Of a DNA stretch of 64,000 nucleotides, positions 34,675-42,868 are shown in pieces. A model generated the notes under the pieces. It was not told the DNA's origin. It saw nothing but the letters and a program-made list of their open reading frames with translations, and made no database searches. Every line of letters begins with the position of its first letter. The first letter of the stretch is position 1. The position numbers and the translations under genes are program-made. Origin of the DNA: CAXMMR01 sp965198995 (GTDB lineage: Bacteria > Pseudomonadota > Alphaproteobacteria > Acetobacterales > Acetobacteraceae); assembly GCA_965198995.1 (NCBI GenBank), contig CBDAQG010000001.1, positions 372,001 to 436,000 of the forward strand, given 5' to 3'.

Positions 34675-34838
34675 CCCGCGCCACCATAACCGACCGGTTC
34701 GACGACGCGCGGCGGCTGCGCTCCTCTCCAGCGCCCTGAAGGAGCCCGACGCAGACGCGCAGACACCGAGCGCCTGGTCCGCGCGCCGGCCTCCCGGCCG
34801 GCTGGCCGCGCCTCGCCGCAACTGTCGAAAGGCAACCT

Positions 34839-35762
34839 TTGAACCTGACCAAACTTCATCGGCGCCTCCCGCTCATTCGCCGGCCGTTCGACGTCCTCGC
34901 AACGGCACTCACCGAAATCGCCGCCCTGAAGGCCCAGCTCGCGGCAACGGAGAGTGCCCAGGCGGCGCTCGACGCCGCCCTGGGAGAGAACGCCGCATTG
35001 ACGGCCGCGCTCGCCGACAGCGCCCGCAAGAACCAGGCCTCGCGGGCTCAGGTCCAACCCTCCACCGACCGCACGAAAGACCTGAAGCGTGTCTATGTCG
35101 CGCATGTCGAGAGGCTGAAAGCATCCGCGCCGCTGGACGAGGCGATGCGCAACGCGGTCGGCGGCCTGTTCGACCACGTCGGCTCCATCGAGGTCGCCAT
35201 CTGTCGGCACTACGGATTGAAGCCCGACGGCTGCCTGATCGATGTCGGCTGCGGATCAGGTCGTTTGGCCCACCCCCTGTCACGCTACCTGCAGGGTCGT
35301 TACGCCGGGTTCGACGTCGTGGACGAGCTGGTCGCCTATGCCCGCGAGACCGTCAACCGGCCGGATTGGCGGTTCGCGGCGATCGATCACATCGGCATTC
35401 CGGAACAGGATGGCTCCGCCGACATGGTCTGTTTCTTCTCCGTGCTGACACATCTGCTGCACGAGCAAAGCTTCTGGTACCTGGAGGAAGCCAGGCGTGT
35501 CCTGAAGCCTGGCGGGAAGATCGTCTGCTCGTTTCTGGAGTTCGGCGAAGCGGGTCACTGGCCGATCTTCCTCAGCACGTTGGGGCACGCCAAGGAGGCC
35601 CAAACCGTCGACCCGCTGAACGTGTTCATCGAGCGTAACGCCCTGCACGTCTGGGCCGAGCATCTCGGCCTCGCCGTCGAGGAGATCCGCGGCGCCGGTG
35701 ACGTCATCGTGCCGGAAGGCGCCCTGGGTCAGTCCCTCTGCGTCCTGCGCCAGCCGGCATGA
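34839..35762 (+). CDS. Class I SAM-dependent methyltransferase with coiled-coil N-terminus
   Basis: 307 aa from TTG 34839, which has GAAAGG 5 nt upstream. Residues about 20-65 are Ala/Leu/Glu-rich (ALTEIAALKAQLAATESAQA) and predict a coiled coil. The methyltransferase domain follows, with motif I LIDVGCGSGRLAHPL (D135 first), DGSADMVCFFSVLTHLLHEQ and EARRVLKPGGKIVCSF. Proteins of this plan often modify cell-surface polysaccharide, but no glycan genes are nearby. Target unknown. Confidence 0.87.
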   Translation: MNLTKLHRRLPLIRRPFDVLATALTEIAALKAQLAATESAQAALDAALGENAALTAALADSARKNQASRAQVQPSTDRTKDLKRVYVAHVERLKASAPLDEAMRNAVGGLFDHVGSIEVAICRHYGLKPDGCLIDVGCGSGRLAHPLSRYLQGRYAGFDVVDELVAYARETVNRPDWRFAAIDHIGIPEQDGSADMVCFFSVLTHLLHEQSFWYLEEARRVLKPGGKIVCSFLEFGEAGHWPIFLSTLGHAKEAQTVDPLNVFIERNALHVWAEHLGLAVEEIRGAGDVIVPEGALGQSLCVLRQPA

Positions 35763-35793
35763 TAGACCCTGTCAGATCGGCTCTGGAGCCGTC

Positions 35794-35860
35794 CGGCCCT
35801 GACGGGCGCATGCACGCCGGCGCCTGACGGGTCGAGGGCAGAGCCCCCGCTTGACTGCAA
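35794..35860 (+). repeat. Family A remnant A12
   Basis: CTGACGGGCGCATGCACG...GGCGCCTGACGGG (the palindromic unit seen in the arrays) followed by TCGAGGGCAGAGCCC. A decayed right arm between the convergent methyltransferase and MFS genes. Confidence 0.6.
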
Positions 35861-35868
35861 CCCCCACC

Positions 35869-37074
35869 CTACTCCAGCCGCCGCAGCAGCGGCACGCCGA
35901 GCAGCGCGAACGCCACGACAAAGCACCCCGCCAGCATCGCCAGCGCCCGGTCCAGCCCGGCATGCTCCATCACCACCCCGATCAGCGGCCCGCACGCCGC
36001 ATAGCCGAGCCGGAAGCAGCCGCTGCTCATCGAGTTCACCGTCGCCCGCAGCCGCGACGGCACCTGGTGGTTGAACGCCTCGCGCAGCGTCACCGCGCTC
36101 ACCCCCCGGCTGACATAGAACAGCAGCCCGCAGCCGATCCCCGCCCCGCCGCCCAGCCCCGCCATCCCGCCATAGGCCGCGATCGGCAGGCCGCACACCA
36201 GCAGCAGCGCCCCGCGCTGCCCGACCCGCCGCACCAGCGCCGGCGCCGCCCGGCTCGCCACCCCCACCGTCACCAACGTCGCCGCCCACAGCACCCCGAA
36301 CCAGCGCAGACCCACCCCCTGCTCGCGCCAATACGGCTGCAGCAGCCACACCGCGATGAACGTCGACAACCCCCACACCACCAGGTTGGCGAACAGCAGC
36401 GCCTGCGTCCGGTCGCGCCAGATCGCCACCGCGGCGCGCGGAATGTCCGCCGGCGTCACCCCACTCCGCCGCCCACCCTCCATCCCGGGCAACGACACCG
36501 CGATCAGCAGCGGCAACGCCGCCTCGGCCGCCGTCACCCACCCGACCGCGCCAAGCGACCAGCCCGCCACCGCCCCGCCCAGCAACGCCGCCGCCGCCTC
36601 GCCCAGCACCTGCGCCAGCACGTAGTTCGACAGCGCCTGCCGCCGCGCCTCGCGCCCCGCGCCCTGCCGGTCCAGCAGGTCGTAGATCAGCGCGATGTCG
36701 GCGCCCGAAACCAGGCTCCACCCCGCCGCCAGCAGCAGCTCCACCGCGGCATAGCGCGCAAACCCATGCACGGCGGCAAAAGCCACCAGCCCCAGCAGGT
36801 TCAGCACCGCGCCGATCAGCAGCGTCCGCCGCCGCCCGATCACGTCGCAGCAATACCCCGTCGGGATCTCGAACAGCATCACCGCCACGCCGTAGACCGC
36901 CTGCAGGCTCAGCACACCGCTGACGCTGAGCCCCCGCCCGGTCAGAAACGGCACGTAGACCGGCATCACCACCACGCCCATCCAGGCGGCGCCAAACGCA
37001 TTGACCCGCGCCAGGCCGGTGGACGCCGGCCGCCAAACCGATGCCAGGATCGCTAGCCCACCGCCGGCGGCCAA
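35869..37074 (-). CDS. MFS transporter
   Basis: 401 aa from TTG 37074; the start is uncertain. Twelve-segment major-facilitator layout: FLTGRGLSVSGVLSLQAVYG, then IPTGYCCDVIGRRRTLLIGA carries the loop 2-3 G-x-x-x-D-x-x-G-R-R signature. It resembles uncharacterised multidrug-type MFS proteins. A well-placed GAGGAG serves an ATG at 37088 in another frame that yields only MPSINWPPAVG before a stop. So either the true N-terminus has shifted frame or a tiny leader precedes the gene. Confidence 0.85.
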   Translation of the reverse strand: MAAGGGLAILASVWRPASTGLARVNAFGAAWMGVVVMPVYVPFLTGRGLSVSGVLSLQAVYGVAVMLFEIPTGYCCDVIGRRRTLLIGAVLNLLGLVAFAAVHGFARYAAVELLLAAGWSLVSGADIALIYDLLDRQGAGREARRQALSNYVLAQVLGEAAAALLGGAVAGWSLGAVGWVTAAEAALPLLIAVSLPGMEGGRRSGVTPADIPRAAVAIWRDRTQALLFANLVVWGLSTFIAVWLLQPYWREQGVGLRWFGVLWAATLVTVGVASRAAPALVRRVGQRGALLLVCGLPIAAYGGMAGLGGGAGIGCGLLFYVSRGVSAVTLREAFNHQVPSRLRATVNSMSSGCFRLGYAACGPLIGVVMEHAGLDRALAMLAGCFVVAFALLGVPLLRRLE

Positions 37075-37106
37075 TTGATACTCGGCATCCGAAACTCCTC
37101 AAGTCA

Positions 37107-37143
37107 GTAAGGCCAGGGCTCTCCCTCCTGAACCCGAACCGAT
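37107..37143 (+). repeat. Family A remnant A13
   Basis: AAGGCCAGGGCTCTCCCTCC then CCGATGCGGTGC: a short, degraded piece of the right-arm pattern between the MFS gene and maiA. Confidence 0.45.
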
Positions 37144-37152
37144 GCGGTGCTG

Positions 37153-37833
37153 TCAGCCAGCGGGCGCGCCGGCCTGCCGACTCGGCTCGGCGCGCTGGAA
37201 CGCCTCGATGCGCTCGCACGCCGCCATGATGCGGCTCACGGTCGGGATCGCGTCGACCTCGATGCGGAACACCCGCATCACCACGATGATGCTGGCCAGG
37301 CAAATATCCGCGGTGGTGACCTGCTCGCCATGGCAGAAGGTGCCGCTGCCAGCCTCGCCGGCCAGCCGCCGTTCAACCGCCTGCAGCCCGGTGGTGAACC
37401 AGTGTGTCTGCCAGGCACGCCAGCCGGCATCGTCGAACCCGCCAGTGCGCGTGAGGTAACCCTTTACCCGCGAGACGATCAGCGGGTGGGTGTCGGACGC
37501 CAGCATCAACGCCAGCGAACGCACCCGCGCGCGCCCCGCCGCGTCCGGCGGCAACAGCGGCGGCGTCGGATGCGTCTCGTCGAGGAACTCGAGAATGGCG
37601 AGCGACTGCGTCAGCGGCGTCGCACCCGGCCCCTCGGCATCATGGTCGATCAGCGCCGGGATGGCGCCCAGCGGATTGATCGCCAGAAAGGCCGGGCTCC
37701 GCTGCTCCCCGGCATCAAGGTCGATGACGCGCTCGGTCGCGCTCAACCCCTTCAGCGCGAGCGCCACCCGCACCCGATACGCAGCCGAAGTGCGCCAGTA
37801 GGAAAACAGCTCAAGCCCGGATTGATCGCCCAT
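37153..37833 (-). CDS. maiA: Maleylacetoacetate isomerase (zeta-class GST)
   Basis: 226 aa. Glutathione-dependent cis-trans isomerisation in tyrosine/homogentisate breakdown. N-terminal thioredoxin-fold domain with SYWRTSAAYRVRVALALKGL, where the zeta-class SSxxxRVR appears as TSAAYRVR; AINPLGAIPALI and LTQSLAILEFLDE form the glutathione site; an all-helical C-terminal domain follows. No fumarylacetoacetase or homogentisate dioxygenase is adjacent, so another GST role is possible. Repeat A14 lies just upstream of the start. Confidence 0.88.
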   Translation of the reverse strand: MGDQSGLELFSYWRTSAAYRVRVALALKGLSATERVIDLDAGEQRSPAFLAINPLGAIPALIDHDAEGPGATPLTQSLAILEFLDETHPTPPLLPPDAAGRARVRSLALMLASDTHPLIVSRVKGYLTRTGGFDDAGWRAWQTHWFTTGLQAVERRLAGEAGSGTFCHGEQVTTADICLASIIVVMRVFRIEVDAIPTVSRIMAACERIEAFQRAEPSRQAGAPAG

Positions 37834-37844
37834 CGTCTACTCCA

Positions 37845-38062
37845 AAGGAAGGCCAGGGGCTTTGCTCCATCGCGGCATGCCCGCGATCCCATTAAAGGCG
37901 AAGCCTTTGAAATCCATTTCACATCGATACCGAACGGTAGCTCGCTGCGGATGAGAGAACCGATGAATGGCTTCGCCAAGAAAGAGCCCGATAAATCCGC
38001 AAACGGATGCGGGTCTGGGGGCGCCGCCCCCAGCGGGTCCAGGGCAGAGCCCTGGCCTTCCT
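37845..38062 (+). repeat. Family A element A14, full copy
   Basis: Left arm AAGGAAGGCCAGGGGCTTTG with a changed inner loop (ATCGCGGCATGCCCGCGAT), AAAGGCGAAGCCTTT, centre ATGGCTTCGCCAAGAAAG, right arm CTGGGGGCGCCGCCCCCAG and CCAGGGCAGAGCCCTGG. It ends 3 bp before the stop of the hydroxyacid oxidase gene and starts 11 bp before maiA. Confidence 0.9.
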
Positions 38063-38065
38063 ACC

Positions 38066-39226
38066 TTAAATCCTGGTCAGCCGCTCCGGGTTAAGCTCCG
38101 CCAGGCTCCGCACCCCATCCACCGCCATGTGCAGATCCGCCTCCGCCAGCAAACAGCGCAGCACATGCACCGCGCCCTCGGTGCCGCCCAGCGCCAGCCC
38201 GTACGCATACGGCCGCCCAACCCCAACGGCGGTGGCCCCCAGCGCCAGCGCCTTGATCACGTCCACGCCGCTGCGCACCCCGGAATCGAACAGCACCGGC
38301 GTGTCGCCCGCCGCCTTGGCCACGCCCGGCAGCATGTCGATCGCCGCCATCCCGCCATTCGCCTGCCGCCCGCCATGGTTGGAGCAGTAGATCCCGTCCG
38401 CCCCGCCATCGATCGCCCGCCTGGCGTCGTCCGGATGGCAGATCCCCTTCAGCACCAGCGGCAGCTTGGTCATCGAGCGCAGCCAGGGCAGGTCGTCCCA
38501 GGTCAGCGGGTTGCCGAAAATCCGCCCCCACTGCCGCACCGCCGCCGCCAGATCCGCATGCGGCGGCTTCTCCAGCATCGCCAGAAAGCGCGGGTCGGAG
38601 AAGTAGTTCTCCAGGCACAAGCCGCGCAGCTGCGGGAAATTCGCCGTCGACAGGTCGCGCGGCCGCCACCCCGTCAGCCACGTGTCCAGCGTCACCACGA
38701 TCGCCTTGAAGCCGGCCGTCTCGGCCCGGTGCACCAGGCTCTGCGCAAGCTCCCGATCGGTCGGCGTGTAGAGCTGGAAGAACCCGGGCGTGTCGCCAAA
38801 CGCCGCCGCCACCTCCTCCATCGGGTCCACGGTCAGCGTCGAGGCCACCATCGGCACCCCCGTCTGCGCCGCCGCCCGCGCCGTCGCCAAATCCCCATGC
38901 CCGTCCGGCGAGCACAGCCCGATCACGCCCACCGGGCTCATGAACAGCGGGCTCGGCAAAGTCAGGCCGAACAGCCTGACCGAAAGGTCACGCTTGCGCG
39001 CGCCGACGAACATCCGCGGCACCAGCCCCCAATGGTCGAACGCGGCCGCATTGGCGTTCTGCGTGCGCTCGTTGCCGCAACCCCCGGCGACGTAGGAAAC
39101 CAGGCTCGCCGGCATCGCCGCATGCGCCTTCGCCTCCAGCTCCTCGAACCGGATCGGAAACCGCGGCTGAACCCCACTCAGCCCGGCGCCGTAGATCTCG
39201 TTCTGATAGTCACCGTAATGCGGCAT
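38066..39226 (-). CDS. FMN-dependent alpha-hydroxy-acid oxidase/dehydrogenase
   Basis: 386 aa from ATG 39226, with CGAGGAGCTCGG upstream; the longer frame reads into an AT-rich repeat. Member of the L-lactate dehydrogenase (LldD)/glycolate oxidase/mandelate dehydrogenase family: FMN-barrel with IVVTLDTWLTGWRPRD, LVLKGICHPDDARRAIDGGA, and the catalytic-His motif YCSNHGGRQANGG. Oxidises an L-2-hydroxy acid to the 2-oxo acid. Last gene of the minus-strand catabolic run. Confidence 0.9.
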   Translation of the reverse strand: MPHYGDYQNEIYGAGLSGVQPRFPIRFEELEAKAHAAMPASLVSYVAGGCGNERTQNANAAAFDHWGLVPRMFVGARKRDLSVRLFGLTLPSPLFMSPVGVIGLCSPDGHGDLATARAAAQTGVPMVASTLTVDPMEEVAAAFGDTPGFFQLYTPTDRELAQSLVHRAETAGFKAIVVTLDTWLTGWRPRDLSTANFPQLRGLCLENYFSDPRFLAMLEKPPHADLAAAVRQWGRIFGNPLTWDDLPWLRSMTKLPLVLKGICHPDDARRAIDGGADGIYCSNHGGRQANGGMAAIDMLPGVAKAAGDTPVLFDSGVRSGVDVIKALALGATAVGVGRPYAYGLALGGTEGAVHVLRCLLAEADLHMAVDGVRSLAELNPERLTRI

Positions 39227-39257
39227 GGCCGAGCTCCTCGAAAAGCAGCAAGGAAGC

Positions 39258-39371
39258 GGTTCTTTTTTGAAAAAAAGAACCAAAAAACTTTTGCTCAGTA
39301 AGCAGATCTAAACGACTGGACACGCGACAGCGCGGAAAAAAGTTTTTTGCTGCTTTTTTTCAAAAAAGCAG
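39258..39371 (+). repeat. Family B AT-rich paired hairpin, copy B1
   Basis: Hairpin GGTTCTTTTTTG/AAAAAAAGAACC (39258-39281) followed by AAAAAACTTTTGC; about 45 bp on, the inverted partner GAAAAAAGTTTTTTGC and hairpin CTGCTTTTTTTC/AAAAAAGCAG (39350-39371). It lies between the aldolase stop and the oxidase start. T-tracts flank the stems on both strands, so bidirectional termination is possible. Confidence 0.88.
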
Positions 39372-39373
39372 TC

Positions 39374-40141
39374 TTACTCATCATACCCCGGCAGTTTCCG
39401 ATCAAGCTGGCGCAGAAACCCCGGCCAGGCGAGCTTCGCCACCCCGCCGGCGCCGCCGCCTCTGGTCTGCGTCGCCACCACCTCCTGGCTCTCCTGCGGC
39501 GCCGTCAGCACCCCCGCATGCCCGCCCGACAGGGCCGCCACCTGCATGCTGCACGCGCGCTCCAGGAAGAACATGTTGAGCCATGTCGCCGCCGCCGTCG
39601 GCCCGGCCGACAGCGTCCCGTGGTTGCGCAGCAGCATCAGCGACTTGTCGCCAAGGTCGGCCACCAGCCGCTCACGCTCGCTGAGGTCGAGCGCAATCCC
39701 CTCGTAGTCATGATGCGCGAGGAGCGGCAGCACGATCATCGCCGTCTGGCTGATCGGCAGCAGCCCCTGCGCCTGCGCCGAGACGCCGACGCCGTGGTTG
39801 GTGTGCAGATGCATCACGCACTGCGCATCCTCGCGCGCCGCATGGATCGCCGAGTGGATGGTGAAGCCCGCCGGGTTAATCCGATACGGCGTCTCGCCGA
39901 CGATCACCCCGTCAAGGTCCACCTTGACCAGCGCCGAGGCCGTCATCTCCTCGAAGAACACGCCGTAGGGATTGATCAGGAAATGGTGCTCGGGCCCGGG
40001 CACCCGGATCGAGATGTGCGTGAAGATCGCATCGTCCCAGCCATACAGCGCCGCCAGCCGATACAGCGCCGCGAGCTCCACCCGCGCACCCCACTCCGCC
40101 TCGCTCACCCGCCCGCTGGTCGCCGAAGCTCCGTCCGCCAT
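39374..40141 (-). CDS. Class II aldolase/adducin domain protein
   Basis: 255 aa. Zinc-dependent aldolase fold: zinc-ligand histidines in MHLHTNHGVGVS and LLRNHGTLSAG, with DDAIFTHISIRVPGPEHHFL and YGVFFEEMTASALVKVD before them. Such stand-alone proteins range from fuculose-phosphate-like aldolases to enzymes of unknown substrate. It follows the quinone oxidoreductase on the same strand after 54 bp, within the catabolic run. Stop codon abuts repeat B1. Confidence 0.87.
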   Translation of the reverse strand: MADGASATSGRVSEAEWGARVELAALYRLAALYGWDDAIFTHISIRVPGPEHHFLINPYGVFFEEMTASALVKVDLDGVIVGETPYRINPAGFTIHSAIHAAREDAQCVMHLHTNHGVGVSAQAQGLLPISQTAMIVLPLLAHHDYEGIALDLSERERLVADLGDKSLMLLRNHGTLSAGPTAAATWLNMFFLERACSMQVAALSGGHAGVLTAPQESQEVVATQTRGGGAGGVAKLAWPGFLRQLDRKLPGYDE

Positions 40142-40195
40142 GAGGTCCTCCTGTCGATCGGGGTCGTCCCGCGGCCCCTCGGGTCAAACTTTGTC

Positions 40196-41194
40196 CTACC
40201 TAACCGTCACCACCAGTTTTCCCGCCGCCATCCGCTGCGCCAGCGCGGTGATCGCCGCACCGCCCTCCGCCAACGGATACGTCTTCGAAACAACCGGCCG
40301 CAGCTTGCCCTCGGCATACAGGCCGAGCAGCTCGCCCGCATTCACCCGGTCGCGCTCCGGCTCCCGCGCCACAAACGCGCCCCAGAACACGCCCACCACC
40401 TGGCAGCTCTTCAGCAGCGTCAGGTTGAGCGGCAGCTTCGGGATGCCGGCCGGAAAACCCACCACAAGCAGCCGCCCCTCCCAGGCGATCGCCCGCAGCG
40501 CCGCCTCGGTGTAGTCGCCGCCGACCGGATCATACACCACGTCCGCCCCGGCCTCGCCCACCGCATCCTTGAGCAGCTTGGACAGCGCCCGGCGCCCGTC
40601 CGCATCGAACGGCCCCGCCGGATACACCACGCTGCGCTCCGCCCCGTGCGCCTCCGCCAGCGCCGCCTTCTCCGCCGAAGACACCGCCGCGACAACCCGC
40701 GCCCCGGCGGCCCGCCCAAGCTCCACCGCCGCAAGCCCCACGCCGCCCGCCGCCCCCAGCACCAGCAACGTCTCGCCGGCCTTCAGCGCCGCGCGGTCCT
40801 TCAGCGCATGATGCGACGTGCCGTAGGTCATCATGAACGCCGCCGCAGTCTCGAAATCCATGCCGTCCGGGATCGGGCTGCACCGCGTCGCCTTCACCAC
40901 CACCTGCTCGGCCATCCCGCCGAACCCCGGAAAGCCGAACACCCGCTCGCCCAGGCGAAACCGACTAACCCCCTCGCCCACCGCCGCGACGATGCCGGCG
41001 ATCTCCGCCCCCGGCGCAAACGGCCGCGGCGGCCGGATCTGGTAGCGATCCTCGATCATCAGCGAGTCCGGGAAATTGACGCCGCAAGCCTGCACGTCAA
41101 TCAGCACCTCGCCTGCGCCCACCGCTGGCGTCGCTACCTCCTCGAGCACCAGCGTCTCCGGCCCACCCGGCGCCCGGCTCAGCAGCGCCCTCAT
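40196..41194 (-). CDS. NADPH:quinone oxidoreductase family protein (MDR)
   Basis: 332 aa from ATG 41194, which overlaps the preceding SDR stop by 4 bp (ATGA). Zinc-free medium-chain reductase: VEACGVNFPD-type segment (IDVQACGVNFPDSLMIEDRY), GVNFPD loop, and Rossmann motif LLVLGAAGGVGLAAVELGRA. Likely reduces an enone, enoyl or quinone substrate with NADPH. Part of the translationally linked catabolic genes. Confidence 0.9.
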   Translation of the reverse strand: MRALLSRAPGGPETLVLEEVATPAVGAGEVLIDVQACGVNFPDSLMIEDRYQIRPPRPFAPGAEIAGIVAAVGEGVSRFRLGERVFGFPGFGGMAEQVVVKATRCSPIPDGMDFETAAAFMMTYGTSHHALKDRAALKAGETLLVLGAAGGVGLAAVELGRAAGARVVAAVSSAEKAALAEAHGAERSVVYPAGPFDADGRRALSKLLKDAVGEAGADVVYDPVGGDYTEAALRAIAWEGRLLVVGFPAGIPKLPLNLTLLKSCQVVGVFWGAFVAREPERDRVNAGELLGLYAEGKLRPVVSKTYPLAEGGAAITALAQRMAAGKLVVTVR

Positions 41195-41973
41195 GCCAGC
41201 GACCCGCTGGCAATCGTCGAGCCGCCATCGACGACGATCGTCTGCCCGGTCATGTATCGCCCCGCCGCCGAGGCGAGGAACACCGCCGCCCCCGCAATCT
41301 CGTCCGGCTCGCCGATCCGCCCCAGCGGCGTCCCCGCATTGGCCGCCGCCAGCGTCTTCGGGTTCTCCCACAGCGCCCGGGCAAAATCCGTCCGGATCAG
41401 CCCCGGCGCAATGCAGTTCACCCGTATGTTCGACGGCCCTAAATCCACCGCATAATTCCGCGCCAGCTGCATGTCCGCCGCCTTCGAAACGTTGTAGGCG
41501 CCGATCACCGGCGACCCCTTCAAACCACCGATCGAGGAGACGATGATCACCGCCCCGTCCCGCCGCTCCACCATCCCCGGCGCGGCAAGCTGGATCAGCC
41601 AGTGATTGGCGATGATGTTGTTATCAAGGATCTTGCGAAACTGCTCGTCGCTGATCCCCACCATCGGCCCGTAATAAGGATTGCTCGCCGCGTTGCAGAC
41701 CAGCACGTCGACCGGCCCCAGCCGCGACGTCGTTTCCGCCACCAGACGCTCCAGCTCGGCCTTCACCGACAGGCTGGCCGCAATCGCCACCGCCCGCCTT
41801 TCGCCGTGCTCCGCATTGATCTCGGCGGCAACCCGCTCGCACGCCTCCTGCTTGCGCGAGGAAATCACCACCCGCGCCCCATGCTCGGCCATCCGCGCCG
41901 CGATCGCCCGCCCAATGCCGCGCGAGGAGCCGGTGACGATGGCGACTTTCCCGGCGAGGTCGAACAGGGACAT
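41191..41973 (-). CDS. SDR family oxidoreductase
   Basis: 260 aa. NAD(P)-binding VAIVTGSSRGIGRAIAARMA, VLVCNAASNPYYGP, catalytic serines in IIVSSIGGLKGSP, YNVSKAAD, and VNCIAPGLIRTDFA; closest in pattern to DHRS4-like/glucose-dehydrogenase-type SDRs. Start ATG 41973. Linked to the quinone oxidoreductase by an ATGA overlap, and separated from the next SDR upstream by repeat B2. Confidence 0.92.
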   Translation of the reverse strand: MSLFDLAGKVAIVTGSSRGIGRAIAARMAEHGARVVISSRKQEACERVAAEINAEHGERRAVAIAASLSVKAELERLVAETTSRLGPVDVLVCNAASNPYYGPMVGISDEQFRKILDNNIIANHWLIQLAAPGMVERRDGAVIIVSSIGGLKGSPVIGAYNVSKAADMQLARNYAVDLGPSNIRVNCIAPGLIRTDFARALWENPKTLAAANAGTPLGRIGEPDEIAGAAVFLASAAGRYMTGQTIVVDGGSTIASGSLA

Positions 41974-42001
41974 GTGTCATCCTTGAAGGAAGCAGGCAAA
42001 G

Positions 42002-42100
42002 TGCTTCTTTTTTGAAAAAAAGAAGCAAAAAACTTCTGCTCGTTTGGTGTTGAGTCTTATCGGATAAAAGTTTTTTGGTTCTTTTTTATAAAAAAGAACT
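42002..42100 (+). repeat. Family B AT-rich paired hairpin, copy B2
   Basis: TGCTTCTTTTTTG/AAAAAAAGAAGCA (42002-42027), AAAAAACTTCTGC, about 35 bp of spacer, then AAAAGTTTTTTGGTTC and hairpin GGTTCTTTTTTA/TAAAAAAGAACT ending at 42100. The far end supplies the last codons and TAA stop of the SDR gene at 42086. Confidence 0.88.
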
Positions 42101-42868
42101 TCTTCTCAGCTTCGCCATGCCCCCGATCCACCGGTCATAATCCGCCGCTTTGCGGCCCATGTAATCGCGCACCTGCGGATGCGGCAGGATCAGGAACCGC
42201 TCCGCCGCCAACCCGTCCACCACCGCCTCCGCCACCTGCTCCGGCGTCAGCAGCCCGTCGAGCAGCGCCGGCTCGCTCCCGCGCGCGCCCTGCGTCATCG
42301 CGGTCGCCACCCCTTGCGGGCACAGTGCAGCGACCTTGATGCCGTCGTCGCGATGCGTCAGCGCCAGATACTCGGTGAACCCGAGCGCAGCATGCTTGGT
42401 CGTCGCATAGGTGGCGCTGCCGATCTGGCTCAGCAGCCCGGCGGCCGAGACGGTGTTGAGGATGGTGCCCCGCTTGCGCGCCACCATCGCCGGCAGAAAC
42501 GCGCGGGCGCAGTGCACGTGCCCCATCACGTTCACCGCCCAGCACCGCGCCCAGCTCTCGTCATCCGCCGAGACCGCATCGGCAAGGTTCGGGTCGCGCT
42601 CAAAAATACCGGCGTTGGAGCACAGCAGATCGACAACGCCGAACTCCGCTGCCACGCGCGCGCCCATCGCCGCCACGTCGCCCGCCCGCCCCACATCGCA
42701 GCCGATCGCGCTGCCGCCCAACCGCTCGGCGACCGCCTGCGCGCCCGCAGCGTCGCGGTCGACCACGATCACGTGCCGCGCCCCCTCGGCGGCAAAACGC
42801 TCGCACAGGCCCCGGCCGATGCCGCCAGCCCCGCCGGTCACCAGAATGACGGCGTCACGAACCTGCAT
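42086..42868 (-). CDS. SDR family oxidoreductase, C-terminus from repeat B2
   Basis: 260 aa from ATG 42868, overlapping the phosphotransferase stop (ATGA). VILVTGGAGGIGRGLCERFA, LLCSNAGIFERDPN, NTVSAAGLLSQIGSATYATT with catalytic Tyr-Lys in YATTKHAAL. In gene order it sits where a hydroxyacyl-CoA or alcohol dehydrogenase would act with the adjoining kinase and acyl-CoA dehydrogenase. Its last residues (RRSSFL) and stop codon come from the AT-rich repeat, so the natural end has been replaced. Confidence 0.9.
   Translation of the reverse strand: MQVRDAVILVTGGAGGIGRGLCERFAAEGARHVIVVDRDAAGAQAVAERLGGSAIGCDVGRAGDVAAMGARVAAEFGVVDLLCSNAGIFERDPNLADAVSADDESWARCWAVNVMGHVHCARAFLPAMVARKRGTILNTVSAAGLLSQIGSATYATTKHAALGFTEYLALTHRDDGIKVAALCPQGVATAMTQGARGSEPALLDGLLTPEQVAEAVVDGLAAERFLILPHPQVRDYMGRKAADYDRWIGGMAKLRRSSFL

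Noticed and set aside
35729..37303. 524-codon minus frame overlapping the MFS gene
   Set aside because: The alternative frame (35869-37074) has clear transmembrane and MFS signatures; this one is Gly/Ala/Arg-rich without motifs.
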